Source: Ricordea florida
Taxonomy: Eukaryota; Cnidaria; Anthozoa; Corallimorpharia; Ricordeidae
Length of the DNA: 64,000 bases
Direction: 5' to 3'
Assembly (NCBI GenBank): GCA_949710005.1
Contig: OX453276.1
Coordinates: 29,244,113 to 29,308,112 of the forward strand
Shown in pieces: positions 31,501 through 44,500 of the stretch. The notes under the pieces were generated by a model that ran no database searches, had not been told where the DNA came from, and saw only the letters and a list, made by a program, of their open reading frames with translations. Both the position numbers and the translations under genes were made by a program. Position 1 is the first letter of the stretch. Every line of letters starts with the position of its first letter.

Positions 31501-34500
31501 TCGAGACGTTCACAAAAGCAAGGCGACTTAAGACTGGCATAATCGTTACTGGAAATTATGGCAAATCTTTTTTCTTCTGGGCTACTCAAAATACATACAA
31601 ACACACACACCATTTTCCAGTAGACCCACACTTGATGATGTTGAGCGTTGACGGAATAGGTTGTCGATCCACATTCTTAAGCTTGAAAGCTAGCCAAATG
31701 TGCATACTAGTTCTCAAAAGATAACAAATGAGCCGTATGTTAGTTGCCAAAGATGTGACAGCCGATTGAACAACAAACTATGATGCTGATTCGAATGCAT
31801 CACTTGCTGAAAAAATCAGATATGTTCATGAACTTCGAAGGTGGCGCAAACAACAGCAAATAGGATAAGGATACTGACAGAAGCAACTCAAATAGTCGGG
31901 TATAATATCCAAGCTCAACTCTTCGCTTTAATGTCCTGTTTCGGTGATTGGTTTTTATTGGATTCAATACTTGCAAAGCATGATTTGGTATTTCATATGT
32001 AATCACTTATTGTGGAAGGGATTGTAAATGTTGGTTTGCTCTTGACATGGAGTTGCATGTGCTTGATAGAAGAAAGACGTAATGAATACTCTTAACTGTG
32101 AGCTACTAGAAAAAGTTGTCAATATGACTAATGTAAGTAAACTTAATGTCAGAGTGTCAATGAAAGTACAGCAATTCAGATCTCATTATGCAAAGTATTT
32201 ATATTGACTGTACTTGTGATTTGTGTACACACGCCAATAAATTTTTTTCACCCAAGTAACTGAACTGACTTTAATCACAAGTAACCGTTAAAATGTGGGA
32301 GTGGAGTGACTGATAACAAAAACTCCCCACAGGGATCTCGTGTGTAGTTTGGTACACATTTAACGCGTGGTTAATGCTCAAGTAAAATGCTTCATAGGAA
32401 GCCAGAGTGAACGCTTTTCAAGCGTCTTGTTATAAATTGGCTTTATTTTAATTTACCCGTTTCTTTTTTATAGAAATAAAAATGCACAGTAAAGCAGCCA
32501 AGATACAAGCTTTACTACTGTATACATTGTCTAAAAAACAACTAATAAATATTTTACTGACTTAAATGTTTCGTGTGTATCTTTCTTGACCTGTGATAAG
32601 CTTAACTCTTACATGAAATGTTGCTAAAACAATATAACAGTCTGTAATAATTTTATTGCTTAGATTTTAGAGTGCAGAGTTAAATTGAAGTAAACAGAAT
32701 AAGCCAAATAACAAAATGACATGCAGTATACAGTTGCAGGACTTATGTTTAGTAAAAATGTTTAAATCTTATCTCTACTCTACGACAGCCACGCAAGAAA
32801 CACCTACAACAACTAAACCAAGTGAGTTTCACTTTTTGTTTCTTTTGCTGTTTGTATTTTAATTACACTCTTTGTAGTAAAGTATGATTTTGATGTTATT
32901 TATCATAAAAAGCACTCTTCTGATGCCTAGTATATATATGTTAAAATTGCATTTATAAGCTTGTAGATCTCACCTGTCCCACCTTCACCAGTCTCTAATG
33001 AAGAGACCCACTGAAACCCTTAAAGTAAAAGTGCAGAGGACACTTAGCTCCTTGTACAAGTCATGTTACAGTTTAACTTTATTTTGATACATAACTTTTA
33101 CTCTTTTAACAGCAAGTGGAGCTGTAAATGGAAAAGCTGCGATGGGAATTATCATTTCCTTTGCCCTTGCTGCGTAAGTTTGTTCCGAGCCTTCAGTATA
33201 AATGAAAAATTAGTTGATTGTGTTTGGCTAAGAGCTGTGTGGTTTAAGTGTACCGTAACACCAATGCAAAACTTGTAACATCACTATAAAAATAAATACA
33301 AATCCAAATTTTGTTTATCATTGTTAACAGGTAATCGTACAGTTCTTGTTCAATTGGTGATCTATTTGCACTTAAGTTTTTCAGAAAGCTTGTTTGAGCA
33401 AAAACTGAAACTTAAGTATCTAAATACAAATTCTCCATTGTGGTCCCCATGCATTCCCAACTGAAACCAGTAAGGGGAGTGTGTTAGAATATCAACTCAA
33501 CTTGATTCATTATTGGAGATCATTTCCTCATTCTCATTATAAATGTTCATTGCTATGCATTGAGATCACAGGGAGAATAAGGATGCTGATCAGTATTTAT
33601 AATTTTTTGATTTAATAAGCAGTGTTGCATCCAGAGCACGTCATTGCGTCCTGGGACGCAATATTTTGCATTTTGGAGCCCCGAAAATGCTACGAAGGGG
33701 TCCATGTTGACACACAAATATCATGCTTGAAATATATGCACATTTTTAAATTTAAAGCATGTAAACCATGTGCTTATTGTATTTATCTTAACAATGCCAC
33801 TATTTTTCACATACTCGACGTTGATTGATCCAACAAGAAAATGCATAACAAAGATAGAATTCTGGTTGGCGTATTTTTATTTTTTGCATCAGCATAACTT
33901 GAAAGGAAAAACGTTTTCGCGTAATTTTCAAATCCTGACGTTGATGGAGTCAACGTTGTTCGGTAAACAAACTAGCGTAAAGCGAAAAGCCAATGAAGTA
34001 AAATCCAAATTGATCCCTGAAATCAAAGTCTGCAAGTCATTTTGACGCCAATGGCTCAGCGATTTCAAATGGCTCAAGGTCAAAGAGGGTAAAATGTTTC
34101 GTCCACTTGTATCGACACGAAGAAAAACAATCCGCTTGCCACGTGCGGAACAACGAACTTCCGAAGATGAACATTGGAGCGTCATGTCTTCTGATGCACA
34201 ATTGCTACCGATGACGGATTTTCGCGTTCATTTGCTCCGTCTTTTTTGAGTTCCGACTTCTCATAACAAAAACGTTATAGTTTGAGGGAGCCGAAGCGTC
34301 ACGTGGAGGTAAACGAAGAAACATTTACTAGGCCCACTAATCGCAGTTTTCAAAATGGCGGACACCGACAATGCGATTTTTCACTCGTCTTCATCATCAA
34401 GTTACGAGGTGATTGAAATCAATATTCATGATAGGACCCCCAAATATTTGTCCAAGGGGTCCAGAGGACCCCTACCCAGTGAAACCTGGATGCAACACTG

Positions 34501-34575
34501 AATGAGGTTGCACTGAAATATTTACACATTGAAAACTAACGGGTTCTTTTTTCATCTCTTGACAGTTGGTTCTAG
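19523..34575 (+). CDS. small mucin-like, probably GPI-anchored protein (8 exons)
   Basis: Exons proposed: 19523-19565, 19676-19705, 24743-24766, 24901-24927, 26522-26560, 32789-32821, 33113-33173, 34566-34575. All have AG acceptors and GT donors; the first six introns are all phase 1 and the last is phase 2, and the frame stays open to TAG at 34573-34575, giving 88 residues. Residues 1-22 (MEKIVISMFIALACMVAISS) form a signal peptide. The middle is Ser/Thr/Pro-rich, suited to O-glycosylation. The C-terminus has small residues (SGAVNGK) then a hydrophobic tail (AAMGIIISFALAAWF), the pattern of a GPI-attachment signal. AATAAA follows at 34758. Not recognised as a named gene. Further exons or alternative splicing could be missed. 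Confidence 0.6.
20400..21871 (-). pseudogene. piggyBac-type transposase, broken
   Basis: From an ATG at 21871 (minus) the frame gives an acidic N-terminus, then a piggyBac-family pattern (EDLFDKIVEKTNCYACQK, later YFGMCVIMEMNILPKVADYW). It is interrupted by an in-frame stop early on, by frame changes, and by the Tigger-like element at 20569-21357. Coding resumes on the other side with VMPKNRFEEISHYLHLNN, a typical piggyBac stretch. The catalytic Asp region and C-terminus are missing. Not functional. Confidence 0.75.
20569..21357. mobile_element. Tigger/pogo-like non-autonomous element
   Basis: Terminal inverted repeats CAGTGGAACCCTGCCTTACGG and, reversed, CACTGGAACCCCGTTAATACGG, with TA duplicated on both sides (20567-20568, 21358-21359). 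Internal sequence repeats the GTTAATACGGCC motif and has no transposase. It splits the piggyBac transposase frame, so it arrived later. Confidence 0.8.
22836..24550. mobile_element. fold-back element with CTAACGG subterminal arrays
   Basis: Ends TGTGACC..CACGGGAAAACGTACACTA and its inverse (..TAGTGTACGTTTTCCCGTG..GGTCACA). Just inside each end are many copies of CTAACGG or the inverse orientation (about 22880-23150 left, 24290-24520 right), around a unique core of about 1.1 kb. No transposase is recognised. It lies in intron 2 of the mucin-like gene. Confidence 0.75.
26595..26799. repeat. piggyBac-type MITE
   Basis: About 205 bp between TTAA at 26591-26594 and 26800-26803, with inverted ends ACCCTTTAACCCCTGAG and CTCGGGGAGTAAAGGG. 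No ORF. Confidence 0.6.
27295..29608. mobile_element. TTAA-flanked insertion carrying Penelope-like debris
   Basis: 2.3 kb with inverted ends GGTATTCCTGGAGGCTA and, reversed, AGTATTCCTGGAGGCTA, flanked by TTAA at 27291-27294 and 29609-29612. The TTAA duplication suggests piggyBac-type mobilisation, yet the interior holds minus-strand reverse-transcriptase fragments, not a transposase. It sits inside copy A of the hAT-like repeat. Confidence 0.7.
27620..28170 (-). pseudogene. Penelope-like reverse transcriptase fragment
   Basis: Minus-strand frames contain EITFLDTIVYKRG, then THYKPTETFQYPHFTSCHPP, and LPFVTTYHPTVHDLKKILMK, which are typical of the C-terminal part of Penelope-like (and related GIY-YIG) reverse transcriptases. 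Frame changes and the absence of the palm motifs mark it as a fragment. Short ORFs further upstream on the minus strand (28325-28546 and 28549-28742) may be the N-terminal part of the same element, joined after an internal deletion. Confidence 0.65.
31118..31462. repeat. MITE with CTATAGCATAGATGCCAAC ends
   Basis: 345 bp; the left end CTATAGCATAGATGCCAAC pairs with GTTGGCATCTCTGCTATAG at the right end. Internal GCGGGAGATTTATGTATCAA is present twice, about 235 bp apart, directly repeated. Confidence 0.65.
33620..34500. repeat. hAT-like repeat, copy B
   Basis: 881 bp with inverted ends CAGTGTTGCATCCAG / CTGGATGCAACACTG. No transposase. Same family as copy A (27058-30158). A convincing 8-bp duplication is not visible, so the hAT label rests on the CAGTG termini. 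It lies in the last intron of the mucin-like gene. Confidence 0.6.
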
Positions 34576-34757
34576 TCTTTCCATTTTGGAGCAAGAGAGT
34601 GACTGCTTGGTTTATTAAGTGCCTCTTATGATGTTGTCACTTAAACTTGTATATTTGAGCCTGGTGTTTTTTTTTTTACTGTACTTGAGTTCAGTTATCT
34701 AGTTAGATTTGCAGTGTAGGCAGAAGTTACTCATTTTATATTAAGAGACGGCTTAAA

Positions 34758-34763
34758 AATAAA
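34758..34763 (+). terminator. AATAAA poly(A) signal of mucin-like gene
   Basis: Canonical AATAAA 183 nt after the proposed stop codon at 34575. Confidence 0.45.
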
Positions 34764-35254
34764 GTGCACCAGTTCCTAGTCATTTTGTTCTGTTTATTAT
34801 TGCTTAAACATTTTACTTTAAGGGTGAATTTTTCTGTTTGATTCAGATCAGGATTTGTGATCCGATATCACCTGGATTGTCGCACATCACAGTAGGTCAT
34901 AAATATCTTGTCCAGAGTGAATTAATAAGTTCCTTCGATGCTTCATGATCCATGTGATCTTGGACCACAAATCCAAAACTGTATTTACAAAAGGAATTCA
35001 TTTTGCAAGACAAACCCATAACATGTGATAAAACCCAAAAGTGATCATAAAAATCAAGCCATGCCTGTAATGAATGCAAACAAACATCATTTTTGGGAAA
35101 TTAAAGCCACGCTATATTAAACTTTATTATCTCTCAGTTAGTACGTGCGCTGTGATTGGTCAATTTAGCGCACTGTACGGCCTGCTAAAGTTTGTTTTGG
35201 TCGCCAAAATGACTCCAGAGATATAATAAATATCTTATTAACCTCGTTTTCTCA

Positions 35255-35370
35255 GTCTGTACTGTAAAATACGGATCCTCGTTTTTTCCCGTCGATTTAC
35301 GGCCCGCGCGCTTTGAGCTTGGGCCATAAATCGACGGGAAAAACGAGGATCCGTATTTTACAGTACAGAC
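35255..35370. repeat. long perfect-arm palindrome (MITE)
   Basis: Arms of about 50 bp: GTCTGTACTGTAAAATACGG onward pairs with its reverse complement ending CAGTACAGAC; the loop is GC-rich (GCCCGCGCGCTTTGAGCTTGGGC). No ORF. Confidence 0.75.
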
Positions 35371-37119
35371 CTCGAACTCGATTAAAAAGAGGTATTTAAA
35401 TGGCAACAAAACAGTCCAAGATAACACAAGGTTGAAGCCTGCATTTCAGCACAATGTGTTCATTTGCTTTAAATTCAACTGCATTGCATGGTTTATCCCA
35501 CCTTTAATCAATGGCATGTGGTGAAGCCTCAATTAGGGATACAGCCTCAAAACCCCCTTGCTGTCTGCTAGTTAAAGGGTTAAAGATCAGAAGAAAACCA
35601 GCAGTTACTGAATAATTTAAGTTGAACTTTGATGCCCCATCAAAGTAGTCCTCGAAACCTGTAACAATGTTATGTTCCAGTCTCACCACAAACCAGTAAA
35701 GGTAGCACAAGTACATCAAAGTTTTGGTACTTGATTCAAATTGCCTCTAAGTCGTAGTCTCGTATACTGCTAGTTTATTTTGGCTTCCTCTTCTAAGTCT
35801 GACTGCACCATTCCTTTTTTCAAACTCAAATACTGAAAAAAAAAGTGAAAACAATCAGATATGTGAAGTGTACAGTGCAGCACTTGCAAGCAACAAGCTT
35901 TCAATGTGAAAATATCACTTAATTTTTAAGCTTGTTGTTTTGACAACATAAGCTCAAGACATTGAATCATAAAGTGAATCACACTGCTTGAAAACTGTTA
36001 ATATTACTGTGGCTGTTGCTGCTGAACATGTTCATACTTGACTATTGACCCCTTCCCTCTCGGATACATTTAAAGTAGCAAATAAAAATAATGACCTTGA
36101 TTTGAGTATTAACTATATCTAGCACAGGTGTACTGATTGAGGACTCTGTATAACACTAATGAAACTACCGTAAATATTAAATCAAATGTTGGTTTTTGTG
36201 GAGAGGGCAAACCAGAGTACCTTGAAGCAGCAGAGTAGAGAACTAACAAACTCCGCTCACATATACTGGGAATGGAACCAAGGCCACATTGATGGAAGGC
36301 GAGTGCTCTCACCACTGCCAACCCTGCTATCAAACTATTATACCCTACCTTCAAGACATGGTTAACTTGCAGCATCCAACCAGCGTGTTATGGATGCACA
36401 TGGTATGTTGCTAAGCACGAAAAAAAGCAGAAGAGACGCTCGGGGTGCAGTCAAGAGTATCTTACACTTTTTCATGCTTAGCAACATCCTGTGTGCATCC
36501 ATGACTTGATGGTTGCACACACGACTTCACAATCTGACGTCAGCATGCAACCCATGGGCAAATGGATCACGAGCATTAGCCAATCATAGCAAGCGCTTTC
36601 TAAAAGCTATGTTGTATGTTGGTCTGAAGAAACTGATGCGAGATCCACCCAAATGCACGTTGATTAACTGCTCGATTCTCCTTGTATTGACGTTCAACAA
36701 TGTATTGGTAATGTAACAAGAAGCTACATTTTCAAAATCACCCATGGGTGTTGTGTCTACCGTGTTTGCATTGCCTAATGCAAATAAGGGCAGAAGGCTA
36801 ATCAGAGAGTGGGTTATTTTATACATATATGTTATTTACCAGGCAGAAGGTCCGTATGGGAAAAAACTGCCCTTCATCTTGAGTATGGCTTGAGGCTAAA
36901 CAACCTTGGGCACAGTTTTTCCCTATACGGACCACTAAGCCCAGTAAATAACTTCTTTATTTTTTTTTGGATGTCCCCCTTTTATAGAGGGGATATTTTA
37001 AAAGTGGGGAAAAAATCTGGCGCATGGGCCATATGGTAAAAAGTTAGACCGGTAACATGCACATGATTAGCCAATCAAAGTCAAGGATTTAGGATTCCTG
37101 TCTGCTCAGATGCTAGAGT

Positions 37120-37357
37120 AAACAATAATTAACAATTATTTGCCGAAGGCAAATAGTTGTTTTAGTATAAATACACGGGTGATTATTTCAAAAAAAGAAA
37201 AGGCATTGTACAACATGAAAAAAATTTTATTTCATCAAAAGTGCGCAAACGACTGGCAGCCATTTTGTTCGTCGAGGTGATTATTGGCTGATAATCCGAG
37301 ATAGCGAACCAATCAGAGCGTGCGATTTTGTATAATCACCTGAGTATTTATACTAAA
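37120..37357. repeat. MITE, copy 1 of an inverted pair
   Basis: About 240 bp that match 47932-48195 in the opposite orientation, including the stretch reading GGCAGCCATTTTGTTCGTCG in copy 1. No ORF. Confidence 0.7.
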
Positions 37358-38616
37358 TACATTTGTTATATATTGCTGGTTCTGTGAGTGAGCAAGATGA
37401 GAAGATCTGGAACACTAATTGGCTACCCACACAGGCAACATGACCCTGTGTTGCCCACTTGTGACTTCCCATTTTGTCCCATAAAATATAAATTTGGAAT
37501 GTCAAAACAATCTCTAATATGTAATCAGAACCACTAACCTAGTAAAAATAAGTTACAAGGTCATATAACTAGCTCAAAGTAAAACAAACTGGCCATAGTA
37601 ATAAATTCTATATTGAGCAAGTTTGTTTAGTCAAGATGCTTGGATATTGGCCTCGGTCTGTTATGCATTTTGTCGACCTCAACTCGACCAATATACAGCC
37701 ATCTTAACCAAACAAGCTAGGTCAATAACATATATAAATAAGACCCTGTATCATCACTTTTTTTCTGCTCTCAATAGCTTGCTCCGTCCATATAAGTTCC
37801 ATACTGATGTGATCATGTAGTTCCTGTAGCTTAACTGGGTCTGTAGTAAGACTGTTCGACTCCTCATCAGTTATTGGATCTGAAGAGAAATGAAGAATGT
37901 TACTGAGCTTGCAGAGGGGCGGGGTGAAGTAAAAGGTAATCGTACATAGAAGATTTGTGGCAATGACCGGTAGGTAAGGATTATCATTGTCAAACATCAA
38001 CCCATAAATTATTATCAGCTACTTTGCGCAAAAGACCATCAAGATGACAGTGACACCTCTATTGAAAAGGCACCTTTGGGACCTTCACAAGTGTCCGCTC
38101 AACAAGGGATGTTCAGTTGAAAAATACTTCTGTAGTGTTTATTAACAATGGCCAGTTAACAGTATGTCTATTTAATAATTAGACCCGTAGCCCACAAGGG
38201 CTACAGGTCAATGGCCCATGGGGCGCAGCCAAATGGGCTATTGACCCATGGCTCTTGAGGGCAAAGGATCTAATTGTTTTGGTATCACCCAACTAGTCAG
38301 ACAGAAAAGGCAGTAACAAAGTTAGCAAATGCCGGTTGAAGAAATATTTACTTGGGAATAAAACGAAAGAACGCGTCACAAATTTCACTACTAGAGGACT
38401 ATTACCAGTAGTACCAGCCAATCAGATTGCGGCAGTTGCATTGGTTCACTAGTTGGGTGATACTAATTAAACAATGGAGTGTTTCTGTCGAGGAACTATG
38501 ATAGCTGATAGTTGCCCCGCGGAAATTTGGTGTTCTTAAAACAAATATTTGCCCGAGGGCGAAACGTTCCGTTACCCCCCTTGAAATAAAGGGTGTCCGT
38601 TTAATGGAGGGTGCGC

Positions 38617-39813
38617 TTAATAGGACTTTGCCTGTAATAACGACGTCACCGTCAGCTCACCAAATGACTTGTCAGTCAACCAGGTTTCACTGAGAACTTG
38701 CTGATCTTTAAGCTTATTTTGCAACGGCAATTTATCCTCACTTTTTGATCGACTTGGGCGAGCAATACTCCATTCATCATCTCCTGGCTCAACAGTTGAA
38801 CACTGTGGCGTGCTACAAAGACGCAGAGCAACAGTTGAAGCGGAAATTTCATAAGAATGTTCTGTACGATGAGGATTACGTAATCCATTTAAGTCGTCAC
38901 TGGAAGGTACCTCGCTTTCGTGGTTTCCCGCAAGGAAAACTGTTTCTGGGATGAGCGATTCTCCTAAATTGTTTTCGTCCGCGGAAATCCTTGTTTCTTG
39001 ATCACGTGTTTCTCTACTTATAGTCACATCTAAATCTTTTTTATCAGACGAAGTAGGTTCTTTACGGATAAAATCACTTGGAACGCTATTTAACTTGTAG
39101 CTTTCGTCAGATTCAGATAAGTTTGTTTTTTCCGTAGCTGCGACATTATCTTCAATCGTATCCCCCGAAACTCCTGTTGAAAAAGCCTTGTTTGCACCGT
39201 GTAAATTTGTCTCAGACGTTATGACAGGGTGTCCTAACTTTTCCTTCTTCCAGTGAACAAATTTTGTGTTGTTTTCTAATTCTGCCACAATTCCCTCAAA
39301 TTCATGTCGTATTTCCTTAAACTTTTGCCGCACAAGGTATCCTCGGACAAGTGCCTGCAATAGAATGACTCATGTAAGCTTGGAAAATCAATGGCTTAAC
39401 TACAGAATACAGAGCCACTATGAAAGAAGTATTGCATAAGTGGCTTGGTAGTCAGGTACGAAACAGTGAAACCCGTCGAGCCACTAAAAAATATAGCTTT
39501 CTCATTCTTTAAACACTGAGACCCACTGGCGAGCCGCTAAAAAATATACCTTTCCCATTCTTTAAACACTGAGAACAACTGGCGAGCAGCCGAGCCGCTA
39601 AGTAAATCTTTACTCCCTTCTATATAAGACTTCAAATTAAGACTTAAATTCAGTAGAGCCACTTGAAATAATAACTTTCAAAAATTGGCCCTGTATTCTG
39701 TAGTTGCTCCAAATCAATCTCACTACGACCAAAGTAAGATTTTGCAAGTAAAACTCCACGCTACGACTACAAACCTGTATAAGAGAGACCTTATTTTCTA
39801 AATCTACCGCCAT
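38617..39813 (-). CDS. IQ-motif protein, IQCC-like
   Basis: Two exons on the minus strand: 39813-39775 (ATG, 13 codons, donor CAG-GTTTGT) and 39354-38617 (acceptor TTGCAG). Together they give 258 residues. The join reads SLIQ then ALVRGYLVRQKFKEIRHEFE, an IQ calmodulin-binding motif with the spacing seen in vertebrate IQCC (IQ domain-containing protein C). The rest is Ser/Thr/Glu-rich and likely disordered. It is shorter than human IQCC, which I recall as over 400 residues. It is divergent from archease, with start codons 146 bp apart, implying a shared promoter. Identification rests on the N-terminal 60 residues. Confidence 0.75.
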
Positions 39814-39959
39814 TTTGATGTGGGCATACTCTACAGAGACACCTTTCTGTGTGTATTGATTGCGGGCACACAAACTGCTATTGCATATGGCGGCGATGGC
39901 GGATGGAAGTGTGAAGTAAAGGGTTTGAAAGCAGGTATTGCTTGCCTCGATTAATAAGG
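39814..39959. promoter_or_regulatory. bidirectional promoter, IQCC-like / archease
   Basis: The 146 bp between the two divergent start codons contain no other gene and no clear TATA box, and include GCATATGGCGGCGATGGCGG. Transcription of both genes must start in or near this interval. Confidence 0.5.
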
Positions 39960-41457
39960 ATGGCCGCTGCCTTGGATTACGACAACGAATTTAAATATGA
40001 GTGTAAGTATATGCACAAGTTGAGACAGAGTTTGTTGTTGCTCTAATATAAACCACTCTCTTTTGCTGCGGGTACGATAATGTAGTGATACGGAAATCTA
40101 GCCCCTTGATATGATAAAATGAAATAAATTGTATGGTTCTCATGTTGATATTTTCTATTTTGCTGCAGATTTAGACCATACTGCCGACGTTCAGTAAGTA
40201 TACCTTGTCCAGTTGTTTAATAGTGTACCTTAGTAATGATCATTGTATATTTTCTACCATTTTCTACAGCATATTTCGTGCCTAGATTTCTCTATTACGC
40301 CATACTCATAAACCAATTGTTGAGAGAATTGCATATGCAAACAATGGTAGTCTTCAAAGAGCAAAACATGCTAAAACATCCTAATGTGCTTCTGTCTCTC
40401 ATTGTTTTTCAGACTTCATGCTTGTATCCTTCAGTTGCACATGTACATCTTTAATGTTGTGTTTTTACTATGATAGTGTTTTTGATCCATGTAATATGTT
40501 GATATGCACATGTGTGCTTACTTAAAAAATATTTTTTGCATGTGTTTTTCTATGCATGCATGTGTGTATACTTAAACAATGACAGAGACAAGTCTACAAC
40601 GCACTATAGAATGTAAATGAGGACTACATACAAAGCATATGAGGGGGGGCCTCTTATAAGCCAGGCAGGGCCTCCTCCCCACATTTATTGTAACAACCAT
40701 CCTTTTTTTGTCAGTGACTTCATTATTAGTATTATTGCTTGTCCTTGTAATACTATTAATCTTGTGGCAAATAAACATACATACATACATACATACAATG
40801 ATTTCTCTGATATAATTTGAGGTGAATAGGTGCAAAATAATTTGACTGAGGCAGTGAGATAAACATTTCTAAAGCCACTTTTCACTAACATATTTACATA
40901 GAATCACCGACATAGAATCCGTGCTATCCAAAGATCAGAGGTTATAATAGAGTGACTTAATAGTAACTTCCTCTATGTAAACTATAGCAAAGCTAAGGTA
41001 ATGCTGACTGGTACACACCAGAGGCTTGCTGTAGTTGACAGTTTTACAGTCCAAGTAGGGGATACTCTCTTATCTCAAATATATCAGTTTAAGTATCTCG
41101 GCATTATACAGGATCCATGCCTCTCATGGAATGACCTCAGAGATTACATCAGGTACAAAATATTGGCAAAGCTACACAGTCTCACAATCGCACATGTCTC
41201 ACACTTTCAGCTGGCCTAAGCTGCAGTTTCACCAGAACTATCTAAAGTGCATGCTGGTGTTTAAGAGCCTAAGTTCATGGCCTGGTTCCAGCATACTTAG
41301 TGTACCTAAATGAATTTAGCCACTCGCATGATTTCTATTCATATAACATGCACTGTTACGAGTGGGCAACCACAAAACAGGCTTGTAGGGATGAGCATGT
41401 AGTTTGTTTGTGTGTTTTTTTCTCCCACAACATCTTGATCTATATATATCTATAACA

Positions 41458-41514
<57 letters not shown>

Positions 41515-44500
41515 TAATATGTATTTTATTCTAACAACTGATTGCTGTAATCGAAAGAAAGATTTTCCTTTACTTAATGCTTATTAAACATATATGTTGA
41601 TATAATAATGATTAGGGGGTGCTGACTTGAAGGAGGCATTTGAACAGGTATGGGAACCCATTATTGTCAAGTGTAATGGTCTGCCATTTTTGTTTTATGT
41701 TTTAGACTGAACGGTTCATCTAATCCTTAGAATAGAATCAATGTAAAAAGGTACATGTTTGCTGAGTGGGTTAATGTAAAATCTACATACGTTTAAATTA
41801 TGCTGACAAGAAACTCAACTGTGAATTTTCTGATTGTTTCAGTTTGATGAAATTGGTCATAATAATAATGTAATAATAAAAGAGAAACAATTTATTTATG
41901 TAGTGGTAATTCCCAAAGGGTCTACAAGCGCTTCACCTTTAAAAAGATATGTACTTAAAAAATAATTATATGTAGTCAAATATCAATGTAACTAACAATG
42001 TAACTTAAGTAAATAAAATCTTGTAATCTTGGGATCAATCTCTGATATCAAATATTTTTTAAAAAATGTTTGTCTTAATTTTACTTTACCATAAACCACT
42101 CTGAAAAGGAAGGTCTTTATCGCTTTCTTAAAACAATCTACAGAGTCACACAGCCTTAGCTCCCATGGAAGAGCATTCCAGAGAGAGGGGCACATATAGA
42201 AAGTGCCTTGAGCCTGTTTGATTTTAAATTTTGATCACTTAATTCATTCATTTCACTTACAGTGCGACTACTTGAACCAAGGCCATCCAAACAAATTTTC
42301 ATACTAATAATATGTATATACATGAAAAAATTGCTTGATTCTGATTGGTTGAGAGCAGTGCAATACAAGTGTAACACCAGTGCAAAAAGTGTAACACCAG
42401 TGCAAAAAGTGTAACACCAGTGCAAAAAGTGTAACACCAATGCAAAAAGTGTAACACTAATGCAAATTACACATCGATATTCTGGATTATGATATTCTTT
42501 ATTTTTTAAACGAACCGCTTTGAGTTCGTAGCGTTATCAGCTGATTTTCATCAGCCAATCATTAAATAAAGTGTCAAATCCGCGTCAATTGCCCACTTCC
42601 TGTCCGCAATGAGATCTTCTGGCACTTCCTCCAGGTGAATTTTTTCATGTTTATATCATTAATAAGTTATCATATGGTTTTTCTCGTTTAATTTGGAATT
42701 AATTTGCCCTTGTGAGTTTTTCAAAAAGCTGAAATTGCACTCGCCAAAGCTGCTCGCGCAATTTGGGCTTTTTGAAAAACTCACTCGTGCAAATTAATTC
42801 CAAATTGAACTTGAAACGGTATGATTACCTTTACAAATTATCCCATTACAATTGATTATCCAAACAATAGAATCTCTACAAATGTTTTGTATTTTGCTTA
42901 AAATGCAAATAATTTGCTCTATAACTGTAGAAAACATAAAAGGTTTGAAAAAGAACCATCTTAGTCAGTAGAAACTTGCCAGAAATCTTTTGTGCATTGT
43001 CAAAAAGAGACATTCAAATTTTCTGTGAAAATTCATGTGGATGCTGTTGGTTTGAGTAGTTAATTGCACTTTAAACCGTTCATTCATTTGCTTGACTCAA
43101 TCTATTGAATTATGCACAGAGTTGTTGATGGTCACTGTCTTCCTTTGCCAGGTTTCAAACTATCTTGTTAGTGCATATTTTTTGGTGTGGGGATGTATGC
43201 AAACACTTTCTGAAATCTACTTACTGTTGTTTTTTTATTGTTTCTTTAAGGTGGCCACCGCTATGTTTGGATATATGACAGACCTCAACTCTGTTGATAT
43301 TATAGGGACAAAAGAAATTGAAGCTGAAGGTTAATAAAGTATTTTTTTGATAAAGAGGAAAGCTTTACCTTACATTCACAAAACTAGAACGTGTCAATTA
43401 AGATTCAATGACACCAGCGCACATGTTGTGGTTCAATTTGATCGTTGGTTTAGTTTTCTTTATTATCATCAATTATACCAGTGAAAATAGACCAAATGCA
43501 TAAATGGCGGCCAAAAAATTATTCTTTTGTTTATGTGCTAATTAGACTCACTGGCATTGTTTGCATGGACAAAATTTAAAAGAAATGTTGCTTGAGAGCA
43601 AGGTTTATAATAGTGAGTTTTAATAGCACATAAACAAAAGATTACATTTTTCCAGGTAAATCTCAAAGAGAGCCAACTAGCTGGCTAGCATGCTACCTAC
43701 AGTCTTGTAACTTATGATTTTATGTTAATCATTCCCTGAATCAATGGTGCAATAATGACACCAATAAATATATACATGCAAAAATGTCAACTTGCTGATT
43801 GGATAAGAGCATGTCAGCTACTCCCAAACAGTACAGAAAAGTGAAATTGAGTGCAGAAAGATGAAATTGACTGCAGAAATTTGAAATTGAATTTTTGCAT
43901 GTGTGTACCTATAATTAACAAGTAATCAAATAGTTACAAGTGCAATTTTGTATAAACAAGCATTCATATAAATTTTTCAAAGACAACAAATTGCATTCAC
44001 CCAACAGGCTCATTCATTTTTTTAGTCTAAAAATTTGCTTGTGCTCATTTATTCCAACTTTCACTGGTAACCATTTGATTACCTAAAGTATACAAACTGA
44101 ACTAAACTGCTTAGATGCAGACAAAATTAATCATAGCCTGACCTAATTTCACTCAGGAATTTTGCACGTTATTTTTTTCTTCAGGGAGGTGGCTTGATAA
44201 ATTTTTTCTTCTAGAGAGGGGTGACTTGTCAGAGAGGGTTGGCCTTATAGAGGATTTATGGTGTTTTTCTTGATTTAGGTGATGATATGTTGAGCCTTTT
44301 ATTCCACTTCCTTGATGAGTTCCTGTTTTTGATGTGTGATGATCCATATTTTATAGTTAAGTTGAGTATTGTTTGGCACAATCAAAGGAATAATTTAATT
44401 AATAATAAGGAAATTATTAATTAATTAATTAATTAAGGAATAATTAATTTTATATTATTTTAGTGGATTTCCATAATTAAGAAGAACACTTAGTTGGAAA

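Larger units (their letters stand above)
34764..38616. other. intergenic, MITE-rich, no gene recognised
   Basis: AT-rich host DNA without a supported exon. It contains a long palindrome (35255-35370), one copy of a MITE shared with 47932-48195 (37120-37357), and a MITE-like stretch around 38160-38470 bounded by TATCACCCAACTAGT and its inverse. Confidence 0.5.
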
